64,000 nt of DNA from Verrucomicrobiales bacterium (GTDB lineage: Bacteria; Verrucomicrobiota; Verrucomicrobiia; Verrucomicrobiales; DEV007), in the NCBI GenBank assembly GCA_029213195.1, contig JARGNI010000025.1:21132-85131 (forward strand), in the 5' to 3' direction. The notes under the pieces were generated by a model. That model was given only the letters and a program-made list of their open reading frames with translations, did not search any database and was not told the origin of the DNA. Numbering within the stretch: the first letter of the stretch is position 1; each line of letters starts with the position of its first letter. Shown here piece after piece: positions 24,694 through 33,309 of this stretch. The position numbers and the translations under genes are program-made.

Positions 24694-26988
24694 ATGAAAT
24701 TCTTCTCCCGCGTAATTCTCGCGACCACTCTTTTCGGGGCGACTGCCATGGCGCAGGACGCCGATATCCACAAAGGAAACTGGCTTTCCTGGCGAGGACC
24801 TCTCCAGACGGGAGTCAGCTTGGAAACATACGAGAAATTCGCTTTTCAAGAGGAGCCGGTTTGGACGGACGCGATTTCCGGTCAGGGTGTGCCGGTGATT
24901 TTCAACGGGAGGATCTATTCCTGGGGATATCGTGGAACGGGACCGGACCTGGAAGAGGTCGTCCAGGCGCGTGACGAAAAGACTGGAGATATCATTTGGG
25001 AGCGTGCGACCCACGACTTTCTTTCGGACACGATTTACAATCGCTACTCCATCGGTGCAGTCGCAGTCGATCCCGAAACCGAGAATGTGATCGTTGCCAC
25101 CACCTACGGATTGGTCACCTGCTACTCGAAAGACGGCGACCAGATCTGGCAGGTATCGATGATGGAGCGCTTCGGTCGACTCACCTTTCCGAACGGACGC
25201 GCGGGTGCTCCCATCATCGACGGAGACATCTGCATCATTCGCGGGGTTACCAGTTATTGGGGCGCCGATGGCCCAGCGAGAGACCGCTTTTTCGGATTCG
25301 ACAAGAAGACGGGCGAGCTGCTCTGGTCTTCTACCCCCGGAGTAGGGCCTCCCTACCTGAAGGATACTTCCATGGCGACCCCTTACCTCGACACGAGGGA
25401 CGGGAAGCGTGTCTTCTATGTGGCGACCGGTTGTGGAAACATTGCCTGTGTCAATGTTATGGATGGAACACCGCTCTGGCGTTTCCAACTTTCCAAGGGT
25501 GGGATCAACAGTTCGCCAGTGCTCTACAAGGACTCCATCATCGCGATTCACGGAAAGGAAAATCTCGATACCACAGAGATGGGGCGGATGATCCGTCTCG
25601 ATATCCCGGATGATCTTGACAACACTGGTGGCGAAATCGACCCAGCGCAAAAGGGTGCTCCGCGCATCAGCCAGGATCATGAGATGTGGAGAACGACCCT
25701 CGAGATGTTCACCAGCTCTCCTCTTCTTCATGATGGGAAAGTTTACCAGATGGTGAAAACCGGTTCCCTCTTCTGTGTCGATGCCGAGACCGGGGAAATT
25801 CTCTGGGAGGAGAAACTCGCGAACTCGCAGCTTCATGCTTCGCCCGTCCTTGTGGATGGACGCCTTCTCATTTCCACCTTTCCGGGGGACTTTTACGTGA
25901 TCAACGTCACTGGGGAAAAACCCGTCATCGAGCACAAACTGGCCCTCGAAGGCAACGGCATTGGATCTCCCTCCGTCTGCAATGGTCGCATTTATGTCCA
26001 CACCACCGAGAAGCTCTATGCCTTTCAGGCAGCCGAAGGAGCTATCGAATACGCGGCAGCCCCTGAGGTTGCGATGCCGGAAGCTGGTGAGGCGGTGAAG
26101 GTTCTCCCGGTTCCGAGTGACGTGCTTCTTCGCTCTGGCGAAAGCGCGACAGTCAAGCTTCGCACGCTTGACGCAAACGGGGTCCCCGTCGGCACGGTCG
26201 AGTCGGCGGGCTGGGCGACATTCATTCCGCCAACGGCTCGGGTCAAAGCGACCATGGACGCGTCCTTCGAAGGAAACACCATCAGTGCGGGCGACGACGC
26301 GGAACTCTCTGCTGGTGCGTGGAAAGCCACCTCCGGAGACCTCAGCGGGATTCTTCGAGGACGAGTCATTTCCGACCTGCCTTACAAAGAGGATTTCGAG
26401 GCATTTGAACTGGCAGCCAAGCCGGGAGGTTCGGTTTCCGGGCGAGAGTTCGACTTTCCTCCGTTGCCCTGGATCGGTGCCCGTCTCAAGTGGGAAGTCA
26501 TTGAGAACGAGGGGAACAAAGTCCTCTCGAAGACTCTCGACCGTGTTCTCTTCCAGCGATCGCTTTCTTTCATTGGTGATCCCGACCTCTCCAACTACAC
26601 GATGCAGGCGGATGTGATGACGGATGGAAATCGCCGAATCAAATCCGTGATCGGATTGATCAATCAGCGTTACATCATCTCTCTGGTGGGCAACGCCAAT
26701 ATTCTCGAAGTCAGTTCCAACCACGAGCGGGTCAAAGAGTCCGTGCCTTTCCCCATCTCTGCAAACAAGTGGTATACCCTCAAGACTCGCGTCGACATCG
26801 GCGAAGATGGCACGGGAACCATTCGCGGAAAAGCCTGGGTCAAAGGCGAACCTGAACCGGAAGCCTGGACCATCGAGGTCGAGCACAAGAATGCTCACCA
26901 GAAAGGCGCTCCTGGAATCTTCGGGTTTGCCCCGCAGAGCCAGAAAACCGTATTCATCGACAATATCAACATCACCCCGAACGAGTAG
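24694..26988 (+). CDS. Secreted PQQ-like beta-propeller protein with C-terminal LamG/DUF1080-like domain
   Basis: 764 residues. The signal peptide ends 'ATAMAQ'. Residues 20-460 form beta-propeller repeats of the PQQ-binding-like type ('WLSWRGP', 'DEKTGDIIWER', 'DKKTGELLWSS', 'DAETGEILWEE'). An intermediate segment (470-560) leads to a C-terminal beta-sandwich resembling concanavalin-like or DUF1080-type domains ('NYTMQADVMTDGNRRIKSVIGL', 'WYTLKTRVDI'). These proteins are abundant in PVC bacteria; no PQQ ligand set was verified, so enzymatic activity is not claimed. The next gene is a second propeller 54 bp downstream. The ATG at 24694 begins the signal peptide. Confidence 0.88.
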   Translation: MKFFSRVILATTLFGATAMAQDADIHKGNWLSWRGPLQTGVSLETYEKFAFQEEPVWTDAISGQGVPVIFNGRIYSWGYRGTGPDLEEVVQARDEKTGDIIWERATHDFLSDTIYNRYSIGAVAVDPETENVIVATTYGLVTCYSKDGDQIWQVSMMERFGRLTFPNGRAGAPIIDGDICIIRGVTSYWGADGPARDRFFGFDKKTGELLWSSTPGVGPPYLKDTSMATPYLDTRDGKRVFYVATGCGNIACVNVMDGTPLWRFQLSKGGINSSPVLYKDSIIAIHGKENLDTTEMGRMIRLDIPDDLDNTGGEIDPAQKGAPRISQDHEMWRTTLEMFTSSPLLHDGKVYQMVKTGSLFCVDAETGEILWEEKLANSQLHASPVLVDGRLLISTFPGDFYVINVTGEKPVIEHKLALEGNGIGSPSVCNGRIYVHTTEKLYAFQAAEGAIEYAAAPEVAMPEAGEAVKVLPVPSDVLLRSGESATVKLRTLDANGVPVGTVESAGWATFIPPTARVKATMDASFEGNTISAGDDAELSAGAWKATSGDLSGILRGRVISDLPYKEDFEAFELAAKPGGSVSGREFDFPPLPWIGARLKWEVIENEGNKVLSKTLDRVLFQRSLSFIGDPDLSNYTMQADVMTDGNRRIKSVIGLINQRYIISLVGNANILEVSSNHERVKESVPFPISANKWYTLKTRVDIGEDGTGTIRGKAWVKGEPEPEAWTIEVEHKNAHQKGAPGIFGFAPQSQKTVFIDNINITPNE

Positions 26989-27042
26989 GATTCGAGATAT
27001 CGATTCACTCTTCCCATCCCTGATCTCCCAACGAAAGAAACC

Positions 27043-28656
27043 ATGAAAATCATGCTCGAATCCATCCGGCCTGCGCTCTTTGGCGCGGCCCTACTTATCG
27101 GAATGCCGCTGGCTCAAGCCGACGAATCTGCACCGGGCGGCGGTGAATGGCCTCAGTGGGGTCGTGACGCCAGCAACAACATGATGTCACCGGCTAAGGG
27201 TCTCCCGATTGACTTCACCTCCGGTGAGTTCAATGACGAAGGCAAAGTGGACGGTGCCAAGCACCTGAAGTGGGTCGCCGAAATGGGCTCTCAGGCTTAT
27301 GGAACCGCAACGGTCAAGGACGGCCGTGTCTTTATCGGGACAAACAACGAGAAACCTCGGCTCGATGGTGTGACCGGTGACAAGGGAATCATCATGTGCT
27401 TCGACGAGAAGTCTGGTGAGCTCCTCTGGCAGTTTTCGATTCCCAAGCTCGAAGCGGGGAAAGTCTCGGACTGGGAGTTCCTCGGAGTTTGTTCTTCCGT
27501 CGTCGTGGATGGAAAGTATGGGTATGTGATCACGAACCGTGGCGAGGTGATCTGTCTCGATGTCTATGGGATGAGCGACGGAAACGACGGCCCTTTCCAA
27601 GACGAGGCAAAGTATCAGAACGGCGGTCTGGAGAAACTCGCGGGGGCTGAGCCTGCTGAGCTTTCCGACAAGACCGCGGACATCGTCTGGGGATACGACA
27701 TGCGAAGTGAGCTGGGAGTTTTTCCTCACAACATCACCTCGAGCTCGGTCGTCATTTCCGACAAGTATGTCTATGCCAGTACCTCCAACGGAGTGGACTG
27801 GTCGCACATCAATGTGCCGGCACCCTACAGTCCCTGCATTGTCGCTCTCGACAAGGAGACCGGCGAACTGGTGGCGGAAGAGGCCAGTGGGATCGGTGAG
27901 AACATCATGCACTGCAACTGGTCTTCTCCGGCTTTTGCGAAGGATCTCGCCGGAAATCCAACCCTGGTGTTCGGTGCCGGAGACGGATTCACCTACGGAT
28001 TTCATGGTGACCAGTTCGTCGAGGAAGAAGATGGAGGCGAGACTTTCAATCTCTTCAAGGAGCTCTGGAAGGTAGACTGCTGTCCGAAGGAATATCGCTT
28101 CGACGAAGCCGGTGAGCCCATCAAGTATGCGACTTACCCTGGCCCGTCCGAGATCATTTCTTCTCCCGTGGTCCACAATGGCAAGGTTTACGCAGCGATT
28201 GGACAGGATCCCGAGCACGGCGAGGGCGTCGGAGCGGTGACCTGCATCGATCCAAGCAAGGGAAGCGGTGAAGAGGCCATCGTCTGGCAGTTCAAGGGAA
28301 TCGGACGGACCATTTCCACGCCATCCGTAGCCGACGGGTTCGTCTACATCGCTGACTACTCGGGGCGTCTCTTCTGCCTCGATGCCGAGACCGGTGAGAA
28401 GTATTGGGAGCACGATACCCTCTCTCACATCTGGGGATCCACCCTCGTCGTGGATGGCAAGGTCCTCCTTGGGAACGAGGATGGCGAGTTGGTCATCCTC
28501 AAGGCCGGCAAGGAATACGAGGAACTCAACGTGGTTGGCTATCCTGCCCCCATCTACGCAACCCCGATCGTCGCGAACAGCACGCTTTACGTCATGACCC
28601 AGACTCACCTTTACGCCTACGAGATGGGTGGTGATTCGGTCGCTGCGGCAGAGTGA
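27043..28656 (+). CDS. Secreted PQQ-like beta-propeller protein
   Basis: 537 residues with a signal peptide ('ALFGAALLIGMPLAQA') and a full eight-bladed-type propeller. Characteristic phrases are 'WPQWGRDASNNMMSP', 'FDEKSGELLWQF', 'LDKETGELVAEE' and 'LDAETGEKYWEHD'. Its 'WGRDASNNMMSPAKGLP' opening is the type seen in secreted propellers of Verrucomicrobiota and Planctomycetota. It pairs with the propeller gene upstream. A role in oxidising or binding external alcohols or sugars is inference from family. Confidence 0.88.
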   Translation: MKIMLESIRPALFGAALLIGMPLAQADESAPGGGEWPQWGRDASNNMMSPAKGLPIDFTSGEFNDEGKVDGAKHLKWVAEMGSQAYGTATVKDGRVFIGTNNEKPRLDGVTGDKGIIMCFDEKSGELLWQFSIPKLEAGKVSDWEFLGVCSSVVVDGKYGYVITNRGEVICLDVYGMSDGNDGPFQDEAKYQNGGLEKLAGAEPAELSDKTADIVWGYDMRSELGVFPHNITSSSVVISDKYVYASTSNGVDWSHINVPAPYSPCIVALDKETGELVAEEASGIGENIMHCNWSSPAFAKDLAGNPTLVFGAGDGFTYGFHGDQFVEEEDGGETFNLFKELWKVDCCPKEYRFDEAGEPIKYATYPGPSEIISSPVVHNGKVYAAIGQDPEHGEGVGAVTCIDPSKGSGEEAIVWQFKGIGRTISTPSVADGFVYIADYSGRLFCLDAETGEKYWEHDTLSHIWGSTLVVDGKVLLGNEDGELVILKAGKEYEELNVVGYPAPIYATPIVANSTLYVMTQTHLYAYEMGGDSVAAAE

Positions 28657-28691
28657 TTTCCGAGTGGTGGTGTCCCTCGATCCCGATTGTC

Positions 28692-28907
28692 ATGAAAACC
28701 GCTGTCATTGTCATCGCATTCATCATCCTGGCTGTACTGCACCAGGACACATGGAACTGGGATAAGGCCGAACTCGTGTTCGGATTTATCCCGGTCGGAC
28801 TGGGATACCACGCTGTCTATTCGATCGTCGCGGCTCTATTCTGGGCCGCTGTAGTCAAATTCGCCTGGCCGACTCGCCTCGAGGAGTGGGCCGATGGAGC
28901 GGATTGA
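28692..28907 (+). CDS. DUF3311 small membrane protein
   Basis: 71 residues with two membrane segments ('VIVIAFIILAVL' and 'IPVGLGYHAVYSIVAALFWA'). It fits the short DUF3311 family ('F.P....Y' between helices), which is commonly encoded just upstream of sodium:solute symporters. The ATG at 28692 removes a non-conserved N-terminal stretch of the longer frame (28653). Confidence 0.78.
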   Translation: MKTAVIVIAFIILAVLHQDTWNWDKAELVFGFIPVGLGYHAVYSIVAALFWAAVVKFAWPTRLEEWADGAD

Positions 28908-28913
28908 TTTTCC

Positions 28914-28939
28914 GGGCCGATTCTGTTTGGAATCGGCCC
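28914..28939. repeat. Strong 10-bp hairpin between DUF3311 and symporter genes
   Basis: GGGCCGATTC (28914-28923) and GAATCGGCCC (28930-28939) form a perfect GC-rich 10-bp stem with a 6-nt loop, beginning 6 bp after the DUF3311 stop. No T-run follows, so it may be a transcript-stabilising or processing element between the two cistrons, or a weak terminator. Confidence 0.7.
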
Positions 28940-29042
28940 AGTCATCCAGGATCCGGGCACACTCTTTTCAGTGGGCTCGGCTCGGCTGGTGACCTCCGCT
29001 TGTTGAAACGTTTTTGTGTCTGTAATCCAACCCCCTTCGCTG

Positions 29043-30704
29043 ATGAACCCCACCTTCGCTGCGGCCGAGGCCGCGCCCGCTGTCTCGACGGCACCGCTCA
29101 TCGTGATTGCCTGTTACCTCGGGCTGCTGCTTTCGCTTGCTTTGTTTTCCGGCAGGCTCTTTCGCGGAACGTCCCAGGACTTTTTCGTGGCGAGCCACTC
29201 GATCGGGCCCTTCATGTTGCTGATGTCTGTCTTCGGAACGACGATGACAGCCTTTGCTCTGGTCGGTTCGACGGGTAAGGCCTTTCAGAAAGGGGTAGGG
29301 ACCTACGGTCTCATGGCCTCCTCGTCCGGTCTCATTCATGCCGCATGCTTCTTCTTGATCGGGATCAAAGTCTGGTCGATCGCGAAAAAGCATGGGTATG
29401 TGACCCAGATCCAGTTTTTCAGAAATCGATTTGAGTCGAACGGGCTGGGGTATCTGCTGTTTCCCTGTTTGGTTCTTCTCGTCATTCCCTATCTCCTCAT
29501 CGGGGTGATCGGGTCCTATCGAGTCATGGGGCCGGCGACTGCAGGAATGTTCCCGGAGTTGTTTCCTGCAGAAGGACAACTCAACGGATCCCTGCCTCCC
29601 TGGCTCATCGGCATCGTCATCTGTGGTGTGGTCCTGACCTATATTTTCGCCGGGGGCTCCCGCGCTGCGGCCTGGGCCAATACTTTCCAGACCCTGGTGT
29701 TCATGGCGATGGGAGTTCTCGCCTTCTATCTCATATCCAAGGCACTCGGTGGTGTTGCTGCCGCCTCGGAGCAGATCTATCCAGGCCACCTCGTTCGAAC
29801 CCCAGGAGAACTGGAGGTCGCGGCAAGCTCAGGAACCTTTCAACGCGAGATCGGGATTCCGTCGATCCAGTTCCTGACCTACATGTTTATTCCTCTCTCC
29901 GTGGGGATGTTCCCGCATTTGTTTCAGCATTGGCTCACCGCGAAGAGCGCCAAGAGTTTCCGGCTCACTGTGATTGCCCACCCGATTTGTATCATGATCG
30001 TCTGGGTGCCCTGCGTGTTGATCGGACTCTGGGCGACGGGAATCTTCAACGCTCCTCCTTCTGATGCCTGGCCACAGCCGGTCATCAACATCATGGGCAG
30101 CACAGACAACTCGGGGGTCGGAAAGGTTCTCTCGGTCATGGTCAAGTTTCTTATCGAGAACCCCTTGATTGCCGGCATGGTCACTGCTGGCATTCTCGCA
30201 GCGATCATGTCCTCGTTGGATTCGCAGTTCCTCTGCCTGGGGACCATCTTTACGAACGATATCGTCCTTCACAATAAACCCGAAGGGAAGTACACGGACA
30301 AGCAGGTGGTGTTCATCGCTCGGTCTTTCATTGTTGCGATTGTTCTCCTGACCTACATCCTTTCTTTGGTTCTGAAGGATGTTCAGAATGTGTTCGACCT
30401 TGCGATCTGGAGTTTCTCTGGTTTTGCGGCGCTCACCTCTCTCGTCTTTACGGCGCTCTATTGGAAAGGGGCGACCAAGGCTGGCGCCTATGCTTGTGTC
30501 ATTACGGTGGCAGTGAGCTGGTTCTACTTCTTCGCCAAAGCAGGATGGGGAGGAGAGTACACCGTTTTTTCCAGTGCAGAGCGCTCCGACGATGGCATCA
30601 TGCCTGTCGCGATTTGTTTCGTCCTGGGCCTGATCTCCATGATCGTAGTTTCTCTCATTACGAAGAAACCGTCTGAAGATACCATTCGTAAATTTTTTCC
30701 CTGA
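29043..30704 (+). CDS. Sodium:solute symporter family (SSS) transporter
   Basis: 553 residues with about 13 membrane segments. SSS landmarks include 'GTSQDFFVASHSIGPF', 'GSTGKAFQKGVGTYG' and 'AAIMSSLDSQFLCLGTIFTND', the last close to the family signature. It imports a small solute with Na+; the substrate is not deducible. The upstream DUF3311 partner is typical of this transporter branch. The following ligase/dehydrogenase genes start only 54 bp downstream with no terminator seen, so the transporter may supply their substrate. The ATG at 29043 was preferred over GTG at 29016. Confidence 0.92.
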   Translation: MNPTFAAAEAAPAVSTAPLIVIACYLGLLLSLALFSGRLFRGTSQDFFVASHSIGPFMLLMSVFGTTMTAFALVGSTGKAFQKGVGTYGLMASSSGLIHAACFFLIGIKVWSIAKKHGYVTQIQFFRNRFESNGLGYLLFPCLVLLVIPYLLIGVIGSYRVMGPATAGMFPELFPAEGQLNGSLPPWLIGIVICGVVLTYIFAGGSRAAAWANTFQTLVFMAMGVLAFYLISKALGGVAAASEQIYPGHLVRTPGELEVAASSGTFQREIGIPSIQFLTYMFIPLSVGMFPHLFQHWLTAKSAKSFRLTVIAHPICIMIVWVPCVLIGLWATGIFNAPPSDAWPQPVINIMGSTDNSGVGKVLSVMVKFLIENPLIAGMVTAGILAAIMSSLDSQFLCLGTIFTNDIVLHNKPEGKYTDKQVVFIARSFIVAIVLLTYILSLVLKDVQNVFDLAIWSFSGFAALTSLVFTALYWKGATKAGAYACVITVAVSWFYFFAKAGWGGEYTVFSSAERSDDGIMPVAICFVLGLISMIVVSLITKKPSEDTIRKFFP

Positions 30705-30758
30705 TCTTTGCCGGGAACTCTCTACACCTCTCAAACTTATCCTAACCCTTTCTGACAA

Positions 30759-31823
30759 ATGACCGCTGACGAAGCTAGATCCCAACTTGATGAACGTGTC
30801 CGCGAAATGATGGCGTGGCACTTCTCCGAAGAAACCGGAACTCCATTCTGGCTCGATTGGAAAAAGGAGGCCGGGTGGGACCCTCGAGAGGAAGTCAAGA
30901 GCATCGACGACATCGTGAAGTTTCCTCACTTCCAGGATGAGTGGCTTCGAGACGAGAAAAACGAGCGCTTTGTTCCCAATGCCTACAAGGGCCGCCCCTT
31001 CAATATCTTCGAAACGGGTGGAACCACCGGACTTCCGAAGCAGCGGGTAGGCTGGGACGACTACAAGCATGACTACGAGCAGTTCTCCGATCAGCTCAGT
31101 GATGAGTATTTCCCCAAGGGAGGGAACTGGATCATGGTCGGACCGACCGGGCCGCGCCGCTTGCGTCTCGCCGTCGAGCACCTCGCGAATCATAGGGGAG
31201 GAAGCTGTTACCACGTCGATCTCGATCCCCGCTGGGTGAAGCGACTGATTGGGCGCAAGGAACTCGATCAGGTGGAGCGTTACCAAGCTCACGTCATGGC
31301 TCAGGCAGTGGAGATCATCAAGCATCGCGACATCTCCTGCATCTTTACAACTCCTAAGCTTCTCGCATCGATCGGGGAAAGAATTTCGATTCCGGATCAC
31401 GGAATCAAAGGGTGCTTCTGCGGAGGCACTTCCATGACTCCCGAGTATGTCCGCTTTCTGCAAGAGGAAGTCCTCGAGAACAAATCTCTCTTTGTGCCCA
31501 CCTACGGCAATACCCTAATGGGCTTGGCGGTGTCGCTCCCCGAGGAGCTTCCTCAGAATGACTACAGCGTGACCTATTTCGCGCCTCAACCGCGTGCCGT
31601 TCTTCGGATTGTCGATGCGGAAAATACCGAGATCACAAAAGACTACGGCGAGTATGGGCGTGTTGAGCTGACGACCCTGACCCACGAGTTTTTCATGCCT
31701 CGCTTCCTCGAGCGCGATGAGGCGATCCGTCGTCATCCGCACGAAAAGTATCCTTGGGACGGGGTGGGTGATGTTCGTCCGTTTGGAGCGCTCACCAAGA
31801 AAGTGATCGAAGGAGTCTACTAG
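30759..31823 (+). CDS. Short acyl/aryl adenylating enzyme (PaaK/LuxE-like AMP-binding protein)
   Basis: 354 residues. The adenylation motif TGGTTGLPK is at 86-94, followed by 'WDDYKHDY'. A late 'YGRVELTTLTHEFFMPRFLERD' corresponds to the acidic A7/A8 region. It is shorter than phenylacetate-CoA ligases (about 430) and lacks most of the C-terminal lid domain. That makes its length closer to LuxE-type acyl-protein synthetases. It should activate a carboxylate as an acyl-adenylate; whether it forms a CoA ester or a protein-bound acyl is unknown. It is the first of eight tightly packed genes; the aldehyde dehydrogenase starts 29 bp downstream. Confidence 0.82.
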   Translation: MTADEARSQLDERVREMMAWHFSEETGTPFWLDWKKEAGWDPREEVKSIDDIVKFPHFQDEWLRDEKNERFVPNAYKGRPFNIFETGGTTGLPKQRVGWDDYKHDYEQFSDQLSDEYFPKGGNWIMVGPTGPRRLRLAVEHLANHRGGSCYHVDLDPRWVKRLIGRKELDQVERYQAHVMAQAVEIIKHRDISCIFTTPKLLASIGERISIPDHGIKGCFCGGTSMTPEYVRFLQEEVLENKSLFVPTYGNTLMGLAVSLPEELPQNDYSVTYFAPQPRAVLRIVDAENTEITKDYGEYGRVELTTLTHEFFMPRFLERDEAIRRHPHEKYPWDGVGDVRPFGALTKKVIEGVY

Positions 31824-31852
31824 TTCGTAAACCCTCCTGAGAAAAAAAGGAA

Positions 31853-33292
31853 ATGAGTGCTCCCCACATCCCCATCCTGAGACAAGGCAAGGTCTACCAG
31901 AGTCTCGACGTGCAAACGGTTCCCAAGTTGGGAACGGACGAAGCCGCCGCAGAGATCAGTTTCGCCTGTGCGGACATGATCAAGTATGACATGCACAAAA
32001 TGGAGTCTGCTCGGGAGGCTCTGAAAAAGTTCAGTTGTGAAGAACTGGTCGCGATCACGAAGAAGGCGGGAGAGTATTTTCTCGAGGCCGATCTGCCCAT
32101 AGGAACAGACGGTGAATTGCAATCTCCTGAAGACTACGTTCTTTCCCTGGCCTCGACCAGTGGGCTTCCTCATTCGCTGATCCGGATGAACATGAAGCGT
32201 CTCGGAGGGATCTTTGGTCAGATCGACGATATTTTCCAAGGACTTACTCGAGGACTGGAATGGTCTGTCCTCGATCGAGGCTACGGAGAGCAGGGCGGCG
32301 CGCCTGTCAGCTTTTCGCCCACTACCACGGAACTTGCGGTCATCCTGCCGAGCAATTCGCCTGCAGTGAACGCTCTCTGGATTCCTTCCATTGCGATGAA
32401 GGTTCCTGTTCTCTTGAAGCCGGGGCGCGAGGAGCCTTGGACGCCTTGGCGTATCATCCAGGCTTTCATCAAAGCTGGTTGCCCGCCGGAAGCGTTTTCG
32501 CTCTACCCCACCCAGCATGATGGCTCCGGGGCCATCATTCGTCGGGCTGGGAGAGTGATGCTTTTCGGTGATGACTCGACGGTGAAGCAATACGAGAACG
32601 ACGAGCGTGTCGAGGTTCACGGCACCGGATACTCCAAGTTTGTTATTGGCGAGGACGAGATCGAAAATTGGGAGCAGTATGTCGACTCCATGGTCGAGTC
32701 GGTCTCTGCGAATTCCGGCCGAAGTTGCATTTGTACTTCGACCATCGTGGTCCCGCGATACGGGGATGAAATTGCCGATGCCATTTCAAAGCGCCTCGCC
32801 GAGATCAAGCCTCTCGCACAGGACGATCCCGAGGCGAAGCTCTCCGGTTTTGCCAATCCCAAGTTTGCCGAGTGGATCAACGAAGCCGTCGAAGACGGTC
32901 TCACTTCTTCGGGTGCCACCGATGTGACAGCGAAGTATCGAGACGGGGACCGCTTCCAGGAGCGAGAGGGAATGAATTACCTTCAGCCTACCATCGTTCG
33001 CGTCGATTCCTTCGATGAGAGTCTCGCTCTTCGAGAGTTCCTCTTTCCGTTCGCCAGCGTGGTAGAATGCCCTCAGGGAGAAGTGCTGGAGAAAATCGGC
33101 TATTCCCTGGTGCTCACTGCAGTCACGAAGGACGTGAAGTGGATCAACCAGCTCTTCGACTGTCCGGAGATCGAGCGACTTAACATCGGAAACGTTCCGA
33201 CGAACCGGATCAGCTGGAATCAGCCGCATGAAGGGAATCTCTTCGAGTTTCTCTATACGCGCCGTTCCTTCGCATTTGCGGAGAGCGCTTGA
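31853..33292 (+). CDS. Aldehyde dehydrogenase family protein, possibly acylating (reductive)
   Basis: 479 residues with the ALDH fold. The Rossmann-type 'AVILPSNSPAVNALWIPSIAMKVPVLLKPG' region and the catalytic Cys292 ('NSGRSCICTST') are visible. The glutamate of the usual 'ELGGK' motif is not seen; the corresponding stretch reads 'VHGTGYSKFVIGED'. Loss of this general base is characteristic of CoA-acylating and LuxC-type members that reduce activated acids to aldehydes. Together with the adenylating enzyme and the alcohol dehydrogenase this suggests carboxylate to aldehyde to alcohol conversion, or the reverse; direction is inference. The alcohol dehydrogenase gene follows 17 bp downstream. 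Confidence 0.85.
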   Translation: MSAPHIPILRQGKVYQSLDVQTVPKLGTDEAAAEISFACADMIKYDMHKMESAREALKKFSCEELVAITKKAGEYFLEADLPIGTDGELQSPEDYVLSLASTSGLPHSLIRMNMKRLGGIFGQIDDIFQGLTRGLEWSVLDRGYGEQGGAPVSFSPTTTELAVILPSNSPAVNALWIPSIAMKVPVLLKPGREEPWTPWRIIQAFIKAGCPPEAFSLYPTQHDGSGAIIRRAGRVMLFGDDSTVKQYENDERVEVHGTGYSKFVIGEDEIENWEQYVDSMVESVSANSGRSCICTSTIVVPRYGDEIADAISKRLAEIKPLAQDDPEAKLSGFANPKFAEWINEAVEDGLTSSGATDVTAKYRDGDRFQEREGMNYLQPTIVRVDSFDESLALREFLFPFASVVECPQGEVLEKIGYSLVLTAVTKDVKWINQLFDCPEIERLNIGNVPTNRISWNQPHEGNLFEFLYTRRSFAFAESA

Positions 33293-33309
33293 TCGGTTAG
33301 GCTCAGCTG

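Noticed and set aside
24541..26898. A 785-codon open frame on the minus strand
   Set aside because: It is antisense to the secreted beta-propeller gene, has no recognisable domain and arises from the codon composition of the real gene.
29829..31463. A 544-codon minus-strand open frame
   Set aside because: It lies antisense to the symporter and adenylating-enzyme genes, crosses their boundary and has no family similarity.
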